NCBI RefSeq assembly: GCF_041296385.1
Contig: NW_027183580.1
Span: 147,194 to 211,193, forward strand
DNA length: 64,000 nt
DNA from: Aphelocoma coerulescens
Taxonomy: Eukaryota > Chordata > Aves > Passeriformes > Corvidae
Reading direction: 5' to 3'
The notes under the pieces: model-generated
Seen by the model: only the letters and a program-made list of their open reading frames with translations
Told to the model about the DNA's origin: nothing
The model's database searches: none
Translations under genes and position numbers: made by a program
Shown: positions 59,565 to 64,000 of the stretch, in pieces
How the letters are laid out: each line of letters opens with the position of its first letter
Numbering within the stretch: the stretch's first letter is position 1

Positions 59565-61391
59565 ATGCTTTGCTTAATTAAATTGAACGGGGTTGAGACT
59601 TTAGAAGAGACACACTTTCCACACGAACCCTTTAAACGGTCATTAGTTAGGTTAAGTGATAATAGGATACTACAAACAAATACCACTGTAGGGGCACCAA
59701 GTTTTCGAGCGGGATTATGTGATCTAACAGCTATTGAACACTGTGGAAAAGAACTAAACCTAACAGGATTTTATATGTGTCCAACCGCTAATCGAGGGAA
59801 ATCATACTGTAATTATCCAGGAGAATATTTCTGTGGATATTGGGGGTGTGAGACAATAGCCTCCGACTGGATCCCGGGAGGGGGACCAGACAAATTTCTG
59901 AAAGCTGGGTTCGGGCCCGTAGGGTGCACTAAGCCACGAAGAGGACCTTCTGGAGAGACGACATATATGGGGACCTGTTCCTTTATATATATAAATATAA
60001 TGCAACCCACTAATCCGGATTGGTTACTGGGGAAAATCTGGGGAATCAGACACTGGGAACCCGAGAAAGATAGAGGAAACCTAATAATGATTAAGAAAGA
60101 ACACGCACCCCCTGATCCAGAACTAGTTGGACCAAACCAGGGTCTAGGGGAACTAGAGGAAATAGGCAATATAAACAAAACTCAGCAAGTTGGTAGTATA
60201 ACAATTACTCCCCAGAGCGAGAATCCAACTGATGTTAAAACAAATTTAGAATATAGTGCTCTATGGAAGATCATGCAAGCTAGTTATGGTGTAATAAATA
60301 AGACCAATCCAGAGCTAACTAAGGAATGCTGGTTATGTTACAACATCAGGCCGCCTTTTTATGAAGGAATAGGTGTGACTGCAAAGGCTAGAAGAATTAA
60401 CGGCACAAACCCAGCACAATGTCTTTGGAAACAGAGAAAAGAATCAATTCAAGGACTGACTTTGTCTCAAGTAACTGAGAAAGGAAGATGTATAGGAAAC
60501 ATTCCAAAACATAAAGAACATTTGTGTGAGGTAAAGATATCACCTAAAGAAGATGAAAAACCTGCAGATTGGTTGCTCCCAGCCGCAAATACTAAATGGG
60601 TGTGTAACAATATAAGAATCACACCCTGCCTTTCACTCAAACTATTTAATTACACCCACGATTATTGTATTCAAGTGTCCATCATACCTCGAATCACGTA
60701 TCATCCTAGTGAATACATGTACCAACAACACACCACAGCAGATCATCACCTAGTAAAAAGAGAACCTTTTACTGCATTAACCATAGCAACCCTTCTCACT
60801 ATAGGAGGAGTTGGGGCAGGAACTGGAATAGCATCCTTAGTCACCCAGCAAAAAGAGTTAAGAGCACTAAGGGTCTCAGTAGATGAAGATCTAAGCCGAA
60901 TAGAACAAGCAATTGATGGCCTAGTAAAATCAGTAAGATCTCTATCAGAAGTAGTCCTACAAAATAGGAGGGGTTTAGACTTATTATTCCTTCAGCAGGG
61001 AGGACTGTGTGTAGCACTCAAAGAAGAATGCTGTGTCTACGCAGACCACACTGGGGTAGTGATAGACACCATGACTGAACTAAGAAAACGGCTAGAACAA
61101 CGGAAAAGAGAAAGAGAGGCACAACAGAGCTGGTATGAATCCTGGTTTAACCATTCACCCTGGTTAACCACTTTGTTATCTACCATCGCAGGGCCTCTAA
61201 TTCTGTTAGTCCTAGGACTCACATTTGGGCCGTGTATACTTAATAAGTTGATCTCCATAGTAAAAGGGCGCTTAGAAGTAGCACATTTAATGCTCCTTAG
61301 GGCTAAATACCAGCAGATATCAGAAAATCATGAAGAAGAAATGTTAGAATTAGCTAAACAGGAGCTAAAAAGATTCAATGAACAAAAATGA
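59565..61391 (+). CDS. env: env glycoprotein, gamma-type, open for 608 codons
   Basis: Env is the surface-transmembrane fusion glycoprotein. The surface part has several N-glycosylation sequons and a CWLC motif (255-258), the CXXC type that forms the labile bond with the transmembrane subunit. A basic cleavage motif ends at R399, followed by a Gly/Ala-rich fusion peptide (about 400-425), a heptad region, the LQNRRGLDLL segment of the immunosuppressive-like domain, and CX6CC (C482, C489, C490). A membrane span lies at about 534-559 and a tail of about 50 residues follows. From the annotated Met the N-terminus has only a short hydrophobic stretch (MLCLI), and an in-frame stop lies just upstream, so secretion-pathway entry of this copy is uncertain. 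The frame is otherwise unbroken. Confidence 0.92.
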   Translation: MLCLIKLNGVETLEETHFPHEPFKRSLVRLSDNRILQTNTTVGAPSFRAGLCDLTAIEHCGKELNLTGFYMCPTANRGKSYCNYPGEYFCGYWGCETIASDWIPGGGPDKFLKAGFGPVGCTKPRRGPSGETTYMGTCSFIYINIMQPTNPDWLLGKIWGIRHWEPEKDRGNLIMIKKEHAPPDPELVGPNQGLGELEEIGNINKTQQVGSITITPQSENPTDVKTNLEYSALWKIMQASYGVINKTNPELTKECWLCYNIRPPFYEGIGVTAKARRINGTNPAQCLWKQRKESIQGLTLSQVTEKGRCIGNIPKHKEHLCEVKISPKEDEKPADWLLPAANTKWVCNNIRITPCLSLKLFNYTHDYCIQVSIIPRITYHPSEYMYQQHTTADHHLVKREPFTALTIATLLTIGGVGAGTGIASLVTQQKELRALRVSVDEDLSRIEQAIDGLVKSVRSLSEVVLQNRRGLDLLFLQQGGLCVALKEECCVYADHTGVVIDTMTELRKRLEQRKREREAQQSWYESWFNHSPWLTTLLSTIAGPLILLVLGLTFGPCILNKLISIVKGRLEVAHLMLLRAKYQQISENHEEEMLELAKQELKRFNEQK

Positions 61392-61396
61392 ACAAG

Positions 61397-61410
61397 AGAA
61401 AAAGGGGGGA
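61397..61410 (+). other. Polypurine tract of the provirus
   Basis: An uninterrupted purine run ending AAAGGGGGGA lies one base before the 3' LTR and would prime plus-strand synthesis. Confidence 0.85.
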
Positions 61411-61411
61411 T

Positions 61412-61877
61412 TGTAATAAATGAGGGTATTTTGTTCATTGAAAAGAGCTGACACAGGCCACAACGTACATAACAGGAAATGTCTTAACAAATCTATATGT
61501 AAAGGTTGTAAGTGCTGTAAGTGTACTATTGTTTAAGCTCCAGGAAGAAAAGCAGGGGATACTAACTGACCAAATATGGAAAAGGTCACCCAGAGGGCAC
61601 TTGAAGAAGACTACTAGCCTTCAGCCATCGACCACCAGAAGGCAAAAAACGACCCCCTAGCAACAAGTTCACACATGCGCAGAGTACTCCCTTAAAGAAG
61701 AGTTAGCAGGAAACGATCCTGCATAAAAGAAGGACTGAAATTTGCAAACCCCTGCGGCAATTCGGTGGAGCGGGGACTCCCCTGTCGCCCAGCGCTGATT
61801 TTGCTTATGCCTTGCTTGCTGTAATTAATAAATTCTCTAATTTGATTAAACCTCTTTGTCTGCCTCCATCAATCACA
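61412..61877 (+). repeat. 3' LTR of the provirus
   Basis: This 466-bp copy has the same termini as the 5' LTR and three substitutions relative to it. It is followed by the TGAT duplication. Its polyadenylation signal would end proviral transcripts. Confidence 0.95.
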
Positions 61878-61989
61878 TGATCAAACACTTCTTACGGTAA
61901 AGATCACCATCCTATAGTCTGAACTACGCACTGACTTCCCTCATGGCCGCCACCCTGATCCATTCTCTGCACATTGACTGAGCCTGACC

Positions 61990-62125
61990 GTACCCTCTGC
62001 AACCACCACCTCCCTGGGCAACCTGTGCCAACGCCTGACCACCCCAACAGCGAAAAAACAACGTTAATCTGTCATCCCAATCCCCACTGTCTCATTTGAA
62101 GGCCACTCCCTCTAGTAGTCCCTAG
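61990..62125 (-). mobile_element. Decayed CR1-like LINE 3' fragment
   Basis: The stretch with CCTGGGCAACCTGTGCCAACG, followed by a TTTGAAGGCCACTCCCTCT-like part, resembles the 3' region of avian CR1 LINEs read on the minus strand, as I remember the consensus. It is short and strongly diverged, so an old insertion. Strand and limits are approximate. Confidence 0.45.
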
Positions 62126-62139
62126 GCTTCTTTGCAGAA

Positions 62140-62535
62140 GCCATGTGACGGGAAGGCGGCTCGCCGCTCTCCTTTGCCCACGCGGCTGGCTTCCTTCCAG
62201 GCCCGATCCCACCCCCGGCAAGGAAGGAACGCACCCACCCACACGCCCGGGGCCGCTCCTCCCCGGGGCTCTGTCAGTCCCCCGCCGGGGGCCGGTCACT
62301 CCCTCACCGGGGCTCTGTCAGTCCCCCGCCGGGGCTCGGTCACTCCCTCGCCGGGGGTCACTCCCCCACCGCAGCCCGCTGCCCGCGCCCGCCCCGCCGC
62401 CGCCGCTCCCGCTCTGCCGCACCCGCGGCCCCTCAGCGGCCCCGGCCCCTCCGGGCCCCGCCCCCGCCCCGCGGCCCCGCTCAATCCCCGCCGAGCCCCG
62501 CCCGTCCCGCGGCTCCCCATTGGTGGCAAAGCCCT
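62140..62535. promoter_or_regulatory. CpG-island-like GC-rich block
   Basis: About 400 bases are very rich in C and G with many CpG pairs, several CCGCCCC/CCCCGCCC GC-box-like motifs and an inverted CCAAT box (CCATTGG at 62517-62523). Such blocks often mark host promoters. No first exon can be identified on either side. The open frames through it are Pro/Arg/Ala-rich composition artefacts. Confidence 0.55.
62266..62352 (+). repeat. Short tandem repeat, 43-44 bp period, about two copies
   Basis: GGGGCTCTGTCAGTCCCC starts at 62266 and again at 62309. Each copy continues with a CGGTCACTCCCTC segment, and a third partial copy begins near 62353. It lies inside the GC-rich block. Confidence 0.8.
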
Positions 62536-62539
62536 AAAG

Positions 62540-63790
62540 CAAAGCCCTCCCTACCATTCAGCAAAGTAACTGATGTGAAACAATACCCCCTCCCCTGGGT
62601 GCCAAAGAGGGTATCAAGCCAGTGATACAGGAGCTGCGAGAACAAGGAGGAATAGTTCATACTCATTCTCCTTTCAATTCTCTGGTGTGGCCAGTACGAA
62701 AGCCTAATGGGAAGTGGAGGCTGACAATAGATTTTCGCAGGCTAAATGCCAACGCAGACCCTCTTACAGCAGCCGTCCCAAATCTGGCAGAAATCATAAC
62801 ATTGATTCAAGAAAAGGCTCATTCAATCATGGCACCTATAGATGTCCAAGACATGTTTTTTATGATACCTTTACAGCCAGAAGATATGGACCGTTCTGCT
62901 TTCACATGGGAAGGACAGCAATACACTTTCACTAGGCTTCCCCAAGGGTACAAACATTCCCCCACCCTGGCTCATCACACTTCAGCCCAAGAGTCAGAAA
63001 AAATACCCAAAGCTGACAATGTGGCTGTTTATCAATACATTGATGATATCCTTGTGGGAGATGAAATAGAAGGAGTGAGAGATACCAAACAGAAAATAAT
63101 CTCCCACTTAGAAAGCCTTGATTTGCAAATTCCCTCCAAAAAAATCCAAAACCCTTCACATGAAGTGAAATTTTGGGGAATTTGGTGGAAAGGAGGTATG
63201 ACATGTATCCCACCCGATACCCTAACCTCTTTAGATCAGATTAAAATGCCCGAATCCAAAAAAGATCTCCAACATGCTTTAGGATTATTAGTGTTCTGGA
63301 GAAAATACATCTCAGATTTTTCCATAATTGCCAGACCTCTTTATAACTTGTTGAGAAAAGGGTAAAATGGGAATGGAGTGCTTCTCAAGAAGAAGCATTG
63401 CAATTGTTGGTTTTTGAAGCAACAGCTCACCAAGCCCTGGGCCCTATTCACCCTACAGATCCTTTCCAGGTGGAATGGGGATTTGCCTCCTCAGGGCTGT
63501 CAGTACACATATGGCAGCGGGGTCCTGAGGGTCCGACGAGGCCTGTAGGTTTTTACTCCTGTGGCTTCAAAGATGCTGAAAAAAGGTACACCTCCTCAGG
63601 TGAAGGAATTATCACAGAGGGGAAGGCAGCGCCCAAGCTGGCGAGCTGAGAGCTGTTTGGAGTGTTTTCCAACGTGAGGCACAGAATACTTCTCCTGTCT
63701 GTATCTACACCGATTCCTATGCTGTGTTTAAGGGATGGACTGAGTGGTTTCCTTTTTGGTAGCAAAATGATTGGGAAGTTAACAGATGAA
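62540..63790 (+). pseudogene. ERVL-like pol fragment (RT to RNase H), frameshifted
   Basis: The main frame 62622-63365 carries reverse transcriptase features: a WPVRKPNGKWRLTIDFR segment, LPQGY and YIDD (near 63036-63047), in the style of ERVL (class III) elements. Similarity starts earlier, near 62540, but is interrupted by a TGA near 62569. A frameshift near 63361-63365 moves the continuation into another frame (63366-63649, IHPTDPFQVEWG onward). An RNase H-like YTDSYAVFKGW segment follows near 63700-63740, with a TAG soon after. No LTR, gag, integrase or env is attached in this window. It is a dead fragment. Confidence 0.88.
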
Positions 63791-63794
63791 TGTG

Positions 63795-63931
63795 AAACCA
63801 ACAAGAAAAAGGAAAAGGACAAGAAAAAAGAAAAGGAAGAAAAAGCAAGCAACAAGAAATAGAAACAGAAAGCAAAAGATATAAAAATGAAAGCAAGAAA
63901 GCAGGAAAGCAAAGAAGGAAAGAAGAAAGAG

Positions 63932-63962
<31 letters not shown>

Positions 63963-64000
63963 GAAAGAGAGAAAGAGAGAGAGAGAAAGAAAGAGAGAAA
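63795..64000 (+). repeat. GA-rich microsatellite at the window edge
   Basis: Purine-rich sequence begins after the ERVL fragment and becomes a regular (GAAAGAGA)n tract from about 63920 to the end of the window, where it is cut off. Confidence 0.9.

Larger units (their letters stand above)
52955..61881 (+). mobile_element. Gammaretrovirus-like endogenous provirus with target duplications
   Basis: The provirus is 8919 bp between LTR termini (52959-61877), flanked on both sides by TGAT (52955-52958 and 61878-61881). Order: 5' LTR, tRNA-His primer site, leader with splice donor, gag, UAG, pro-pol, a cysteine-rich accessory frame, env, polypurine tract, 3' LTR. The same-frame gag-UAG-pol arrangement, the 4-bp duplication, the single zinc knuckle and the CX6CC transmembrane subunit all point to class I (gamma-like) retroviruses. 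Three differences over 466 LTR bases indicate a young insertion. Gag carries an early stop and the env leader looks incomplete. Confidence 0.95.

Noticed and set aside
62132..62569. Proline/arginine-rich protein in the CpG-rich block
   Set aside because: Several overlapping frames on both strands are open because stops are rare in GC-rich DNA. No start context or domain supports any of them.
63662..63862. Lysine-rich 66-codon frame at the right edge
   Set aside because: It is a shifted frame of the ERVL RNase H region running into the GA-rich repeat.

Overview
The window looks like bird genomic DNA, most likely from a songbird. The evidence is the mix of repeats: ERVL-type and gammaretrovirus-like endogenous retroviruses, a decayed CR1-like LINE fragment, LTR elements, a GC-rich CpG-island-like block and long tandem repeats. 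No bacterial, archaeal or phage feature is visible. The organism call is an inference from repeat content, not from a recognised host gene.

Layout. (1) Positions 1-48724 are one head-to-tail macrosatellite of about 2.1-2.3 kb units: 20 units plus a truncated edge unit, cut off by the window on the left. Unit length varies almost only in steps of 75 bp, because each unit carries its own minisatellite of 3 to 6 copies of a 75-bp repeat. Blocks of units share private variants, so the array has grown by duplication and exchange of multi-unit segments. (2) Unit 20 is split by a young minus-strand LTR element without coding capacity (44312-47283): two 1375-bp LTRs, a 222-bp interior and a 5-bp target duplication. 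Removing the element and one duplication copy restores a unit of exactly 2268 bp. (3) The array edge (unit 21) decays from 48300 on and ends against a putative solo LTR (48725-49068). (4) Next come a 420-bp purine-only tract, three diverged copies of an exon-like module on the minus strand (49500-50943), and about 2 kb in which I see no gene.

(5) Positions 52959-61877 hold a nearly complete, recent gammaretrovirus-like provirus: 466-bp LTRs differing at 3 sites, a 4-bp TGAT duplication, a tRNA-His primer site, gag, pro-pol in the same frame behind a single UAG, a cysteine-rich open frame of unknown function between pol and env, and a long env. It carries breaks: gag has an early in-frame stop and env has no clear complete signal peptide. 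(6) To its right are a CR1-like remnant, a CpG-island-like GC-rich block with a 43-44 bp repeat, a broken ERVL pol fragment (RT to RNase H) and a GA microsatellite running off the window.

How the parts relate. The provirus genes form one retroviral transcription unit: a 5' LTR promoter, a leader with a splice donor, gag-pol from genomic RNA, and env and probably the extra frame from spliced RNA. The macrosatellite shows no convincing protein-coding gene. Its many open frames recur because the units are near-identical and the 75-bp step preserves frame. The items most worth following up are the extra pol-env frame of the provirus and the nested, higher-order organisation of the macrosatellite.
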